This document shows positions 37,969 through 47,058 of a DNA stretch of 64,000 nt, one piece after another. The first letter of the stretch is position 1. Every line of letters begins with the position of its first letter. The notes under the pieces were generated by a model, which was not told where the DNA came from, did not search any database, and saw nothing but the letters and a program-made list of their open reading frames with translations. The DNA comes from Anaeromyxobacter oryzae (GTDB taxonomy: Bacteria > Myxococcota > Myxococcia > Myxococcales > Anaeromyxobacteraceae): NCBI RefSeq assembly GCF_023169945.1, contig NZ_AP025591.1:434001-498000 (forward strand), given 5' to 3'. The position numbers and the translations under genes are program-made.

Positions 37969-38480
37969 GGTGACCTCCCGTCGCGCCGTGCCCGCCCAGC
38001 GCGGTTGCGCTGGTTCGGTGCGAGGTCGCGGTGTCGCTGCTCTTGGACGCTCGCCGGGGGCTCCCTTCCCGGCCAAGCGCTCAGGCGCTGACGGTGGTCA
38101 ACGGTGTCGCAGCCAACGAGTCGGTGGATGTGGGTACAAGCAGTGAATCCTCATCCGGCGTACGCCTGAACGGGTGCGTACGCGGCGGCAGGTCCTCACC
38201 GCCACCTGCATGCGCGCTCGTGCGCGTCGATCCGTCGAACCGACCGACATTACGAGCATGTTGCCTTCATCGAGCCGGTTGACTCTGGGTCCGCGCACGT
38301 CGTTCGGACCCCCTCGGACCGACCCGGCCGGTCTCCCCCATCCACGACGCAACCTGTCCGTTTACGCCCCATCTGATACACGGTCCCGCGTTCACTGACA
38401 GGAATACGCCGTCCGAGCTGCCACCTGCGCGAGCGCCTGCCCGTCGAGTGAGCAGCACCGGCAGTGCGAGCGCAGCGCCC
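37969..38480. other. Intergenic region before the large multicopper oxidase
   Basis: About 510 bases without a convincing gene, between the oxidase start and the porin stop. It carries lower-GC patches around 38245-38275 and 38365-38400 where a promoter could lie. A short tandem GTCCGA pair occurs near 38308-38325. No clear operator or terminator was seen. Confidence 0.55.
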
Positions 38481-39827
38481 TCAGAACGCGACGTGCACGC
38501 GCGCGGTGAGCACGTGGATCGGGCCGCGGTCGGCGTTGAACGCGGGGTTCACGATGGGCTGGTAGGTCACGCCGGCGGAGACCTCCCGCGTCACCGCCGC
38601 CCGGTACCAGACCTCGGTGAGGACCTCCGGCGCGTAGCGGAGCGCGCCGTCCCCCAGGATGAACCCGCGGCCACCGGCGGCCAGGTACCGGCGGTGGAGG
38701 TCGGACAGGCCGCTCACCACGACCCCGAGGCCGGCCTCGTCGTCCGGCCGCCCCCAGCGCGCCCCGGACTGCACCACGCCGAGCGCGGCCGAGCGATCGA
38801 TCTCCGTGAACGCCCAGGTCTCCGTCGCGCCGTCGTCGGCGCTCAACCGCGCGAAGGCGGCGAGCCCGCCGCCGACGTCGCAGTTCGCGCTCGCCGCGAA
38901 CCCGGCCTTCGTCCGCCCGGGCGCGCGCGTCGCGGTGACGTCGGGCGGCGCCGCCGCGAGCGCGTCGCGATAGCTCCCCATGTCCGCGCGGTTCAGGTAG
39001 GCGAGCGCGCGCGCCGCCGCGGGCCGGCCCGCGAGCTCGAACCGCGCCTCGACCTCGCCGACGAGCCCGCGCGCCCGGCCGACGTTCCACTCCAGCTCCA
39101 TCCCGTTCGCGACCTTCGGCTCGAGGAACGCGCCCGCCCGCGCCGACCAGCGGCGGATGGTGAGCTCCGCCGCGACGCCCCACGTATAGCCGCGCGTGTC
39201 CGCCGGGTAGTCGTACGCGCCCGACGCGAAGAGGCCCCAGCTCATGAAGCGCGTGTGCGGATCGTTCGACGTCGGGACCGCGTCCACGAAGTCCGTCGTG
39301 GCCACCTTGCCGACCGTGAGCGTGAGCGCGTCGCGGTCGCGGGCGCCGGCGAGCTGGTTCGGGCCCCCCGGGACGGAGACGGCCCCGCCGCCGAGCCCGA
39401 TCACCTGGCGCAGGAAGGCCCGGCCGACGATCACCGAGGGCGTCGGGTTCCCGACGCGGTAGACCTCGCCGCTCGGGAACGCGGCGACGCCGAGCGTCGA
39501 GCTGAGCCCGCGCCCACCGCTCAGCTCCGGCTGCAGGTACACCTCCGCGCCGCGCCAGAGGCGCGCGCCGAGGAAGAGGTCCGCCACGACCGACGTGGCG
39601 GACTCCGGCGCGGGCTGCATGCTGTTCGGGCCCGAGTAGGGCGCGGGGAAGCGGGGGTGCCACTGGGTGGCGACGGTGGCCTGGTAGTGGAGCGAGAGCC
39701 GCTCCGCCTCGCTCGCCGCCGCGTCCGCGCCCGGTGCGGCGTCGCCGGGACCGTCCGGGCCCGCGGCGAGCGCGGCGCGCGCGAGCACGACGACCAGGAC
39801 GGCCGCGAGCCGGGCGACCGCTCGCAT
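38481..39827 (-). CDS. Carbohydrate-selective outer-membrane porin (OprB family)
   Basis: A 448-residue outer-membrane barrel with a signal peptide (VARLAAVLVVVLARAALA). The N-terminal part has LHYQATVATQWHPRFPAPYSG and NSMQPAPESATSVVADLF, and later GRAFLRQVIGLGG and MSWGLFASGAYDYPADTRG, typical of the OprB/carbohydrate porin family. The final residue is phenylalanine (RVHVAF), the usual signal for outer-membrane insertion. The substrate is unknown. I place the start at the ATG at 39827; the frame is open upstream. Confidence 0.88.
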   Translation of the reverse strand: MRAVARLAAVLVVVLARAALAAGPDGPGDAAPGADAAASEAERLSLHYQATVATQWHPRFPAPYSGPNSMQPAPESATSVVADLFLGARLWRGAEVYLQPELSGGRGLSSTLGVAAFPSGEVYRVGNPTPSVIVGRAFLRQVIGLGGGAVSVPGGPNQLAGARDRDALTLTVGKVATTDFVDAVPTSNDPHTRFMSWGLFASGAYDYPADTRGYTWGVAAELTIRRWSARAGAFLEPKVANGMELEWNVGRARGLVGEVEARFELAGRPAAARALAYLNRADMGSYRDALAAAPPDVTATRAPGRTKAGFAASANCDVGGGLAAFARLSADDGATETWAFTEIDRSAALGVVQSGARWGRPDDEAGLGVVVSGLSDLHRRYLAAGGRGFILGDGALRYAPEVLTEVWYRAAVTREVSAGVTYQPIVNPAFNADRGPIHVLTARVHVAF

Positions 39828-40092
39828 CCCGATTTCACCGCCGCGTTCGATGGAACGACACGAGCGCATCCACCCTCGTCCGGCGCGAGTGTAGCGGCGA
39901 ACGGGGGCGTGTGGTTCCCGCCGTTCACGACCCGCCCCCTCACGGCCTGCGCGGGTATCCGACGGCGGCCCCGGAACAGGCAACTCCGAAACGCTCGCCC
40001 GATGAGCACGCTCTCGAGCGGGCGCGCGGTCCATGGGCGCCCGGGCTGGCGCGCGGCCGCCGCGCGGCGCGCCCGCCCAGGAGGTCCTGCCG

Positions 40093-42258
40093 ATGTCTCC
40101 AGCTCGCGTCTCCCGCGCCGCGCTCGCGGCCGCCGCGCTCGCGGCCCTGTCCGCCCCGCAGCCCGCGCACCCGGCGAACTGCAACCCCGCACTCGCCGGG
40201 GGGCCTCGACACCCGATGCCCATCCTCGGCGCCGCGCGCGCGGCGCCCCCGCAGGCGCATCTCCAGTACTTCGGCGGCCGGGTCATCTCGAACGTCCAGG
40301 TCGTGATGGTGCTCTGGGGTCCCGGGGAGTACGCGCCGTTCGTGGCCGGCGACGGGGCCGAGTCGCTCCCGTCGTTCCTCGCGGGCGTGACGGGCAGCGC
40401 CTACCTCGACGGGCTCTCGCAGTACGACACGACGCGCACCGCCTCCGGCGGCGGCCCCGGCACGGACCAGCACATCGGGCGAGGCAGGCTCGTCGGCCGC
40501 GTCGGGATCGTGCCGGCCCCGGCGAGCGCCGGCGCCAGGATCGACGACACCGACATCGTCGAGGAGCTCGCGGCGCAGCTCGACGCCGGCACCCTGCCCG
40601 CCCCGGAGGTCGACGCCGCCGGGAACGTCGACACCCTGTACATGCTCTACTTCCCCGCCGGGAAGACGATCACGCTCGGGGACCAGGTCGGCTGCCGGAC
40701 GCTGTGCGCGTACCACGGGTCGTTCCGGTGGAGCGGCCGCGACGTGTACTACGCGGTCATGCCCGACATGTCCGCCGGCTCCGGCTGCGACCTCGGCTGC
40801 GGGGACGACACGCCGTTCCGCAACGCGACGTCGGTGGCGTCGCACGAGCTCGCGGAGGCGATCACCGATCCCGCGGTCGGGCTCGCGGCCACGGTGGGGC
40901 CGCCCCTCGGCTGGTACGATCCCGTGAACGGCGAGATCGGCGACATCTGCGCCGGGCTGAACGGGACCATCGCCGGCGCGGGCGGGGTGGAGTACGCGGT
41001 GCAGCAGCTCTGGTCCAACGCGGACGGCGCCTGCGTCGTCACGCGAACGGCCGCCGTGGCAGCCCGCGAGCCGGCGAGGCCCGCCGCGCCGGTGCCGCCC
41101 CGACCGGCGGCCGGCACGTCCTCGCCGGCCCCCACCGTGACGCGGGCGCGGCTCCTCGCGATCCCTCCGGCGGAGGCGGCGGCGACGACCCTCACGGCCT
41201 CGGTGACGCCGGCGGCCGATGGCCTCGCCCGGGCCCGCCACCCGGACCTGCACGTCCTGGAGAGCGAGCCCACCTGGACGCCCGAGGGCGGCGGGTCGCG
41301 CTTCACCATCGAGGAGGAGAACGACGCCCTCGCGCTCGGGCCGCGCCCCACCGACGCCCAGTACACGCAGGGGCTCCGCGTCTCCACGCGCTGGGAGTCG
41401 CCGGCGCCGCTCTCCAGCCGCGGCCGCGAGCGGCTCGGCTTCGCGGTGGGCCAGAACATCTACACGCCGTCGGACATCCGGACCGTGGATCTCGAGGCGC
41501 TGCGCCACGACCGGCCCTACGCCGGCTGGCTCTACGCGGCGTTCCTGTGGGAGCTCGCGCTCGACCGGTCTCCGCTCTCGCTCCGGGCCGGCGAGGACGC
41601 GCGCGGCGACGGGGCGAGCGCCGTCGGCGTCGACGTCGCGTTCGGCACGACCGGCCCGAGATCCGGCGCGAGCGCGGTCCAGACCAGCTTCCACCAGCTC
41701 CTGCGAGACCTGTCCGGCGACGCGGCCAGCCCCCCTGCCCCCGCCGGCTGGTCGGTCTACCAGACGCGGAACCGCCTCACGGCCGACGTCGCGGTCCGAT
41801 ACCAGCTCGACCTCGTCCAGGCGAGCGTCGCGCTCGGGGGCCTGACGCCGTGGTCGGGCTCGCTGCTCGCGTTCCGGCTCTCGCCGCGCGCCCGGGTCGA
41901 CGCCGGCTCGATGTTCGACGCCGCGTCGCTCGGGCTCGAGCTCCGGACGGGCCTCATGGCCGCGGCGCGCCGGACGACCCGCCCCGCGGTCGGCCTCGAG
42001 CTGTACGGGTTCGCGCGCGCGGACGGCCGCTGGGTGGCGTACGACGGCTTCATCCAGGGGGCGCTCCGGGACGGCGTGACGCCGCTCGTCTCCATCGCGC
42101 ACCGGGTCGGCGAGCTCGACGTCGGGCTCGTCGCGCGGCTCGGCGGCCTCGAGCTCGGGTACGCGAACCTGCTGCGCACGAGCGAGCTCGAGCCCGCTCC
42201 CGCGGGCGCGAGGAGCGTCCACCGCGTCGGGCAGCTCCGGATGTCGTTCGTGTACTGA
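40093..42258 (+). CDS. Fusion of an EXORDIUM-like secreted domain to an LpxR-like lipid A 3-O-deacylase barrel
   Basis: A 721-residue exported protein. After a signal peptide (residues ~1-33), residues ~50-325 form an EXORDIUM-like domain: VVMVLWGPGEYAPF, SHELAEAITDP (an HExxE metal-type motif) and GWYDPVNGEIGDIC. A proline/alanine linker covers ~325-395. From ~398 to the end lies an LpxR/DUF2219 barrel: TIEEENDALALGPRPTDAQY with the N-D pair, YTQGLRV, GQNIYTPSDI and DRPYAGWLY, then VQTSFHQLL with a catalytic-type histidine. It ends in Y, fitting outer-membrane insertion. LpxR removes an acyl chain from lipid A. A GGAGG ribosome site precedes the ATG. The fusion looks unusual. Confidence 0.85.
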   Translation: MSPARVSRAALAAAALAALSAPQPAHPANCNPALAGGPRHPMPILGAARAAPPQAHLQYFGGRVISNVQVVMVLWGPGEYAPFVAGDGAESLPSFLAGVTGSAYLDGLSQYDTTRTASGGGPGTDQHIGRGRLVGRVGIVPAPASAGARIDDTDIVEELAAQLDAGTLPAPEVDAAGNVDTLYMLYFPAGKTITLGDQVGCRTLCAYHGSFRWSGRDVYYAVMPDMSAGSGCDLGCGDDTPFRNATSVASHELAEAITDPAVGLAATVGPPLGWYDPVNGEIGDICAGLNGTIAGAGGVEYAVQQLWSNADGACVVTRTAAVAAREPARPAAPVPPRPAAGTSSPAPTVTRARLLAIPPAEAAATTLTASVTPAADGLARARHPDLHVLESEPTWTPEGGGSRFTIEEENDALALGPRPTDAQYTQGLRVSTRWESPAPLSSRGRERLGFAVGQNIYTPSDIRTVDLEALRHDRPYAGWLYAAFLWELALDRSPLSLRAGEDARGDGASAVGVDVAFGTTGPRSGASAVQTSFHQLLRDLSGDAASPPAPAGWSVYQTRNRLTADVAVRYQLDLVQASVALGGLTPWSGSLLAFRLSPRARVDAGSMFDAASLGLELRTGLMAAARRTTRPAVGLELYGFARADGRWVAYDGFIQGALRDGVTPLVSIAHRVGELDVGLVARLGGLELGYANLLRTSELEPAPAGARSVHRVGQLRMSFVY

Positions 42259-42363
42259 GCGTCACCCGCCGCGGCGCCGCGCCGGCATACCCATCACGGG
42301 CTCCTCGATCCCGCGGACGGGCTTCGCCGTGGACGATAGACCCGGGGTGACCCTGGAGGACGC

Positions 42364-42783
42364 GTGAACGATCCCGGTCTGGTGTCGCGGTGGCGCGCGT
42401 GGTCGCCGTACCTGCTCAGCGTCCTGAGGATCGTCACCGCCTTCCTGTTCATGCAGTACGGCACGGCCAAGCTGTTCGCGTTCCCGGGGGCGATCATGCC
42501 GAACGGCGCCACAGTGCCGGTGGCGTCGCTGCCCGGCGTGGCCGGGGTCCTCGAGACCTTCGGAGGAGCGCTGGTGCTCGTCGGCCTGTTCACGCGACCG
42601 GTCGCGTTCCTGCTCTCGGGCGAGATGGCGGTGGCGTACTTCATCGGGCACGCGCCGCACGGGTTCTGGCCGGTGCTCAACCAGGGCGCACCGGCGGCGC
42701 TCTACTCGTTCGTCTTCCTGTACCTCTCCGCCGAGGGGGGCGGCCCCTGGAGCCTCGACGCGCTTCGCGGCCGCAGCCGCTAG
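42364..42783 (+). CDS. DoxX-family membrane protein
   Basis: A 139-residue protein with four hydrophobic helices. SVLRIVTAFLFMQYGTAKLF and GVLETFGGALVLVGLFTRP are the DoxX signature. These are quinone- or redox-linked inner-membrane proteins, often stress-related; the exact role is unknown. The GTG start is preceded by GGAGG (CCTGGAGGACGC). Its TAG stop overlaps the stop of the opposite-strand transporter at the CTAG at 42780-42783. Confidence 0.88.
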   Translation: MNDPGLVSRWRAWSPYLLSVLRIVTAFLFMQYGTAKLFAFPGAIMPNGATVPVASLPGVAGVLETFGGALVLVGLFTRPVAFLLSGEMAVAYFIGHAPHGFWPVLNQGAPAALYSFVFLYLSAEGGGPWSLDALRGRSR

Positions 42784-43559
42784 CCGAACTTCCGGACGAA
42801 GAACACGGCGCTGACGGTGAACCCGACCACGATGACGAGCCGGCTCACCACCTTCCGCCCGAGCTTCCGCGCGATCCCCGCCGCCCCGTAGCCGCCGATG
42901 AGCGCACCGGCCGCCATCGCGAGGACGAAGGGCCAGTACACGAGCTTGGCGGCGACGAAGACCACGATGGCGACGCCGTTCACGCAGAACGAGAAGAGGC
43001 TCGTGAGCGCGTTCATCTCGAGGATGTCGCTCATCCCGACGATGCCGAGCATCGAGAGCATCATGATGCTCATCCCCGCGCCGAAGTAGCCGCCGTAGAC
43101 GCCGACGGCGAGCGTGGCGAGCACCGCGCCGGTCAGCCACGCGCGGCTGCGGTGCTCCACCCCGGACTTCGTCCGGAGCCAGTCCTGGATCGCGCCGCGG
43201 ACCGCGAAGAGCACGGACGCGAACAGCACGAGGAACGGGACGATCCGGTCGAACGTCGCGGAGGAGGTCCGCCGCAGCAGGAGCGCCCCGGCGGCCCCGC
43301 CGATGAAGCAGGGGATCGCGAGCCACCGCATCACCGGCTCCGACCGCGCGAGCTCGCGGCGGAACCCCCAGATGCTCCCCAGGGTGCCGGGCCAGATCCC
43401 GATGGTGCTCGTCGCGTTCGCGACGACGGACGGGAGGCCGAGGGCGACGAGGACGGGGAACGAGATGAGCGTCCCCCCGCCCGCGACGGAGTTGATGGCG
43501 GCCGCGAACAGGGCGGCGAGGAACGCTGCTGCGACGCGGCCGAGCTCGGCGGAGGTCAC
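42780..43559 (-). CDS. TSUP-family (TauE/SafE) anion permease
   Basis: A 259-residue membrane protein with eight or so helices. The repeated half-motif AAAINSVAGGGTLISFPVLV near the start and AVGVYGGYFGAGMSIMMLS in the middle are the TSUP signatures. Family members move sulfite, sulfoacetate or related anions; the substrate cannot be told here. Start GTG at 43559 with GGAGG just ahead. It converges on DoxX with overlapping stops. Confidence 0.9.
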   Translation of the reverse strand: MTSAELGRVAAAFLAALFAAAINSVAGGGTLISFPVLVALGLPSVVANATSTIGIWPGTLGSIWGFRRELARSEPVMRWLAIPCFIGGAAGALLLRRTSSATFDRIVPFLVLFASVLFAVRGAIQDWLRTKSGVEHRSRAWLTGAVLATLAVGVYGGYFGAGMSIMMLSMLGIVGMSDILEMNALTSLFSFCVNGVAIVVFVAAKLVYWPFVLAMAAGALIGGYGAAGIARKLGRKVVSRLVIVVGFTVSAVFFVRKFG

Positions 43560-43944
43560 GGCGGCAGCATCGCATCGCGGCGGCGGTCCCGGGAAGGGGC
43601 CGAGCGGCAGGATCCCGCGAGGTCGGCGGGCGGTGACCCCGCGCGCTCAGGATTCGTCACTTCTCGGCGCGAACCCTGTCGATGACTGTTCGTTGCCGTG
43701 CTGGTGGGGCGGTCTGCTGGGCAGGCGGTGAATGGGCAATGAACGAGTGGGGACGGCCGAAGCGGCACCACGGGGACGGGGCGTGGCCGCGAGGATCGGC
43801 TCCGAAGACGCGTGCGCCGAGGCGAGGCCGATCCGCCGCCCGGCGGCCGGCCCAAGGTGAGGCACGCCCGGGCGCGCCCGCGCGTCGAGGAGCGGCGGCG
43901 CGCCGTTCTCGCTGGGCCATGTTCGCGTCCGGGAGGGGCCTACT
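43560..43944. other. Intergenic region between the TSUP permease and the HNH endonuclease
   Basis: About 385 bases. I see no gene, repeat or terminator that I can defend. Confidence 0.5.
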
Positions 43945-45012
43945 TCAGCCGGTGTCGGCCGGGAGCGAGGCCTTGCCCGGAGCGTACCGATCCATCCAAT
44001 CGTCTCCGAAGACCCTCCGCGCCGAGATGATGTTGTGCCGCCGACAGGTGATCCGGACGTTGTCGACGGTCGACGCGCCGCCGAGCGCGACCGGCTCGAT
44101 GTGATCGAACTCCAGCTGGTGCGTGGAGCCACAGATCTCGCCGGAGGGGAGCCGGAACTGGCAGCGGCCGCCGTCCCGCTCCCACACGGCCCGCTTCACG
44201 TGCGCCGGGATGTGATCGGCCTTCGCCGGCGGCGGGGTCTTCCGCGGCTTCGAGACGAGGCCCTTCCGCTTCGCGGCCTTCTCGAGGAGGAGGTCGAGGC
44301 CGGCCTCGAGGAGCTCCTCCTCCGTCGCTCCCGGGCGCGCGTGGGCGAGCGCATCCCTCGCCGCCTGGAGCTTCTTGAGGAAGCGATCGGAGACGGTGAG
44401 GTGGAACCGGCGCAGGTCCGCGGTGAGGGGGACGACCTCGGCGGGCCTGTGCGTGGGGGCAGACGTGTTGACTTCACGATCAGTGAGTTCGCTTGACGAA
44501 CCGGGTGTGCAGTTCCCCGCCGGCCCGACCTCGAGCGGAAGGGCTGGGAGTGCGAAGGCGGGGCCGGCGGCGACCTCGGAGGGCGCGGTCCGCACCGGAG
44601 AGACGATGGTCCGGGTCGGCGGCGCGGGGTGCGGCTGGAGCTCCGCGACGACCTTCATCGCCTCTCGCCGGGAGAGCCCGAAGAACTTGGGCAGCACGGT
44701 CTCCCAGTTCTCGGCGGTGACCACCCGAGCAACCTCGACGATGGAGGTCAAGCAGAGCCTGCCCTCGCCGAGCGCCTCGCCCACCGCGGCCACCTCCTGG
44801 ATCAGCTCCGCGGCGACCTTGCGGTACTGGGCCGCCGCCTTGGAGAGCCGCAGCTCGCGGTGGAGGTACGCGAAGAGCGAGGCGTGCCCGAGCGTCATCC
44901 ACGCCCGGCGCCGGTCGAAGTCAGCGAGCGCCACGAGGAACGCGCCGAGGGCGGAGTGCTCGCGCCGGAGGAGAGAGGCGAGGTTCGCGGAGAGTGCGCG
45001 TGCGGTGTCCAT
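43945..45012 (-). CDS. HNH endonuclease (DUF222-like/helical N-terminal domain)
   Basis: A 355-residue protein. The first ~150 residues are helical with ADFDRRRAWMTLGHASLFAY and LSKAAAQYRKVAAELI, as in the myxobacterial HNH family that resembles DUF222. The C-terminal nuclease has KRAVWERDGGRCQF, then CGSTHQLEFDHIEPVALGG and DNVRITCRRHN with the HNH histidines and the zinc-type cysteines. Such genes occur in many copies in myxobacterial genomes and may be selfish or defence-related; no transposon ends were seen. Confidence 0.9.
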   Translation of the reverse strand: MDTARALSANLASLLRREHSALGAFLVALADFDRRRAWMTLGHASLFAYLHRELRLSKAAAQYRKVAAELIQEVAAVGEALGEGRLCLTSIVEVARVVTAENWETVLPKFFGLSRREAMKVVAELQPHPAPPTRTIVSPVRTAPSEVAAGPAFALPALPLEVGPAGNCTPGSSSELTDREVNTSAPTHRPAEVVPLTADLRRFHLTVSDRFLKKLQAARDALAHARPGATEEELLEAGLDLLLEKAAKRKGLVSKPRKTPPPAKADHIPAHVKRAVWERDGGRCQFRLPSGEICGSTHQLEFDHIEPVALGGASTVDNVRITCRRHNIISARRVFGDDWMDRYAPGKASLPADTG

Positions 45013-45795
45013 GAAGAGCACTCTCGCACGCGTGTTCGAGGCCTCCTGGAACGCACGGAAACGGCCCGCTGACGAGCGAACGCGGAGGGGCGCCGCGCGG
45101 ACCCCTCGGCGACGTCCAGCGCAGCACGCCGCCGAGCCATCGCTCCAGCAGCGCCGTTCCCGCGTGAGCGCGGGCGCGAACGCCGGTTTTCGCCGCCCCC
45201 ACGTCAAGCGCAGAGTGCAGTTCCCGTTGGGTGCGGCCGGGATTCATCCGCGCTGCTCCGCGGCCTTGCGGATGGGCATTCACTGAGAGTGGTTCCTCTG
45301 TGAACCGGTGTTCGTCGGGCAAAGGCTGGGCACACGGGCCCTCGTCGCATCGTTCGAATCGAGCCGGTCCCCGCGGAGCTGTTCCCCGCGCGCGGCCCGC
45401 GGCTCGAGCCGGCTCGACCCCGGATGGCTGGCGCCGCAGCACAGGCTTCTTGGAAGCCGATCCACGCTGCGACGTCCCGTCGACGCGGCTCCGCCTCGGC
45501 CGTCCCCCTCTTCTCGAGCCCCTTCCCCGCTCACCTGCCGGCCGCGAAGGTTCCCGCGGTCACGATCGCCGACGCGCCGGGCCTCGCGGAGACATGTGAT
45601 GAATCGCCAGCCCGGGCATCTTCCTCCAGCAGAAGGTATCGCATCACGTTCCCATGAGCAGGTTCCACTCCGAGGGCGTCGGGGGCCTCGGCAAACCGGT
45701 GTTCCTGATGCATCCCCTCATCTCAGGCCGAGGATCTTCCAGGCGACGGAGACTCCGGAGCCGCTGACTCTGCCGGCTCCCCTGCCGACGGGGCG
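45013..45795. other. Long non-coding stretch between HNH endonuclease and GNAT genes
   Basis: About 780 bases without a gene I can support. An 11-base word AACCGGTGTTC occurs twice, about 390 bases apart (near 45303 and 45694). A 60-codon leftward frame at 45531-45713 could be the end of a decayed gene but has no recognisable motif. Codon bias is not clearly coding on either strand. Confidence 0.45.
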
Positions 45796-46335
45796 CTACG
45801 GAACCGCTCGGGTATCGAGATCTTCCAACCATTGCTCGCGCGTCAGCTCGTACTTACGGTCGGTTCCGCCGTAGGGGCCCGTGCAGAGGCCAACATCGCG
45901 CATTCCGGCCTTGAGGAGCACGCGGCCAGAGGCCAGGTTGCGCACATCGGCGAAGGCATGGACCAGCGGGAGCCGCAACGTCCCGAGCGCGTGCGCGAGC
46001 AGGCAGCGCGCCGCCTCGGTGGCGACGCCGCGCCCCCATGCGGCTGGAGCCAGCGCGAACCCTATCTCGACGGGCAAGCCCGGCTCACGCACCATGAGCG
46101 CCGCGCTTCCCAGCCGCTCGCCACCCTCGCCGGCGCGCACAATCCAATGGCCGAAGCCGAGCGCCTCCCCTTGCGCAAGGTGCCGGTCGAGTCTCTTCCG
46201 AGACTCCTCGTGCGAGCGGCCCGCGCCAGAGATGTAGCGCATCACCTCGACGTCGCCGTAGAGCTCGAACAGCCAGGGGTAGTCGTCGCGCGTCAACGGC
46301 TCGAGGGAGAGGTGCTCGGTCTGGAGTCGCAGCAT
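45796..46335 (-). CDS. GNAT-family N-acetyltransferase (RimJ/RimL type)
   Basis: A 179-residue acetyl-CoA-dependent transferase. It begins MLRLQTEHLSLEPLTRDDYP, has the family GDVEVMRYISGAG and the acetyl-CoA loop region AAWGRGVATEAARCLLAHA, and ends after SGRVLLKAGMRDVG. Such enzymes often act on protein N-termini or small amines; the substrate is unknown. It follows the isochorismatase-like gene after 29 bases. Confidence 0.9.
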   Translation of the reverse strand: MLRLQTEHLSLEPLTRDDYPWLFELYGDVEVMRYISGAGRSHEESRKRLDRHLAQGEALGFGHWIVRAGEGGERLGSAALMVREPGLPVEIGFALAPAAWGRGVATEAARCLLAHALGTLRLPLVHAFADVRNLASGRVLLKAGMRDVGLCTGPYGGTDRKYELTREQWLEDLDTRAVP

Positions 46336-46364
46336 CAGGTGGCCTCGGTTGGCGCGGCGAGCGG

Positions 46365-46958
46365 TCAGCGGGCGGGCCGCAGCGCGGCGACGACCTCCGC
46401 GGTGCTCCGGATGCGGCCGATCCGCGGGAAGATGCGGGTGACGCTGTGCGCGTGCTCCTCCGCGGAGCGCGCCGCCATGGCGTCCTCGACGAACACCTGA
46501 TCGTAGCCGCGCTCGTAGGCGTCGCGCGCCGTGCTCTCCACGCCGACGTTCGTGGAGATCCCGCAGAGGACGATCGTGCGGACGCCGCGTCGCCGGAGCT
46601 GGAGGTCGAGCTCCGTGCCGTAGAACGCGCCCCACTGCCGCTTCGTGAGCACGAGGTCGTCCGCGTGGCCCGCCAGCGCCGGCACGAGCTCGGCCCAGTC
46701 CGGCGCGCGCGCCGCGGCCGGCTGCTGCGAGTCGGGGTCGAGCGTCGGCCGGAGCGCGTCCTTCCCGTCCGCGCGCGCCGAGACGCGGACCAGGACGACG
46801 AGCCCGCCCACTCCGCGCAGCGCGTCGGCGAGGCGCGCGGCGTTCGCGACCACGTCGTCGACGGCGTGCGGAGCGGTGGGCGACGCCACGATCCCGCGCT
46901 GCAGGTCGATGACGACGAGCGCGCAGGCCGCGGGATCGAGGATGAGCGTCCGGTCCAT
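46365..46958 (-). CDS. Isochorismatase-family cysteine hydrolase
   Basis: A 197-residue hydrolase of the nicotinamidase/isochorismatase fold. The catalytic triad is visible: D18 in VVIDLQRG, K106 in LVLTKRQWG and C132 in VLCGISTNVGVESTARDA, with the GIxT-x-GV pattern. The substrate (amide or vinyl ether) is not deducible. It lies immediately upstream of the GNAT gene on the same strand. Confidence 0.92.
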   Translation of the reverse strand: MDRTLILDPAACALVVIDLQRGIVASPTAPHAVDDVVANAARLADALRGVGGLVVLVRVSARADGKDALRPTLDPDSQQPAAARAPDWAELVPALAGHADDLVLTKRQWGAFYGTELDLQLRRRGVRTIVLCGISTNVGVESTARDAYERGYDQVFVEDAMAARSAEEHAHSVTRIFPRIGRIRSTAEVVAALRPAR

Positions 46959-47058
46959 CGCCCAAGGATGGGGCGGCGGAGCGCGCGGCACAAGCACTGC
47001 CGCGAAGCTCCGCCGCCCCGGGGTCCCGGCCGCGCGCCCGGCCTGGCGTCGAGTCCGG

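Noticed and set aside
32410-38091. A plus-strand open frame of nearly 1900 codons
   Set aside because: It is opposite the large multicopper oxidase and neighbours, is highly rich in arginine, and has no domain; it is an antisense artefact of high GC.
38448-42350. A plus-strand open frame of 1300 codons
   Set aside because: It spans the antisense of the porin and an alternate frame of the fusion gene; the composition is arginine/alanine noise.
43945-45012. HNH endonuclease as part of an insertion sequence or homing intron
   Set aside because: No terminal inverted repeats, target duplications or split host gene were found around it.
45531-45713. A 60-codon leftward frame as a real small gene
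   Set aside because: No ribosome site, no recognisable motif and no conservation evidence; left as part of a non-coding stretch.
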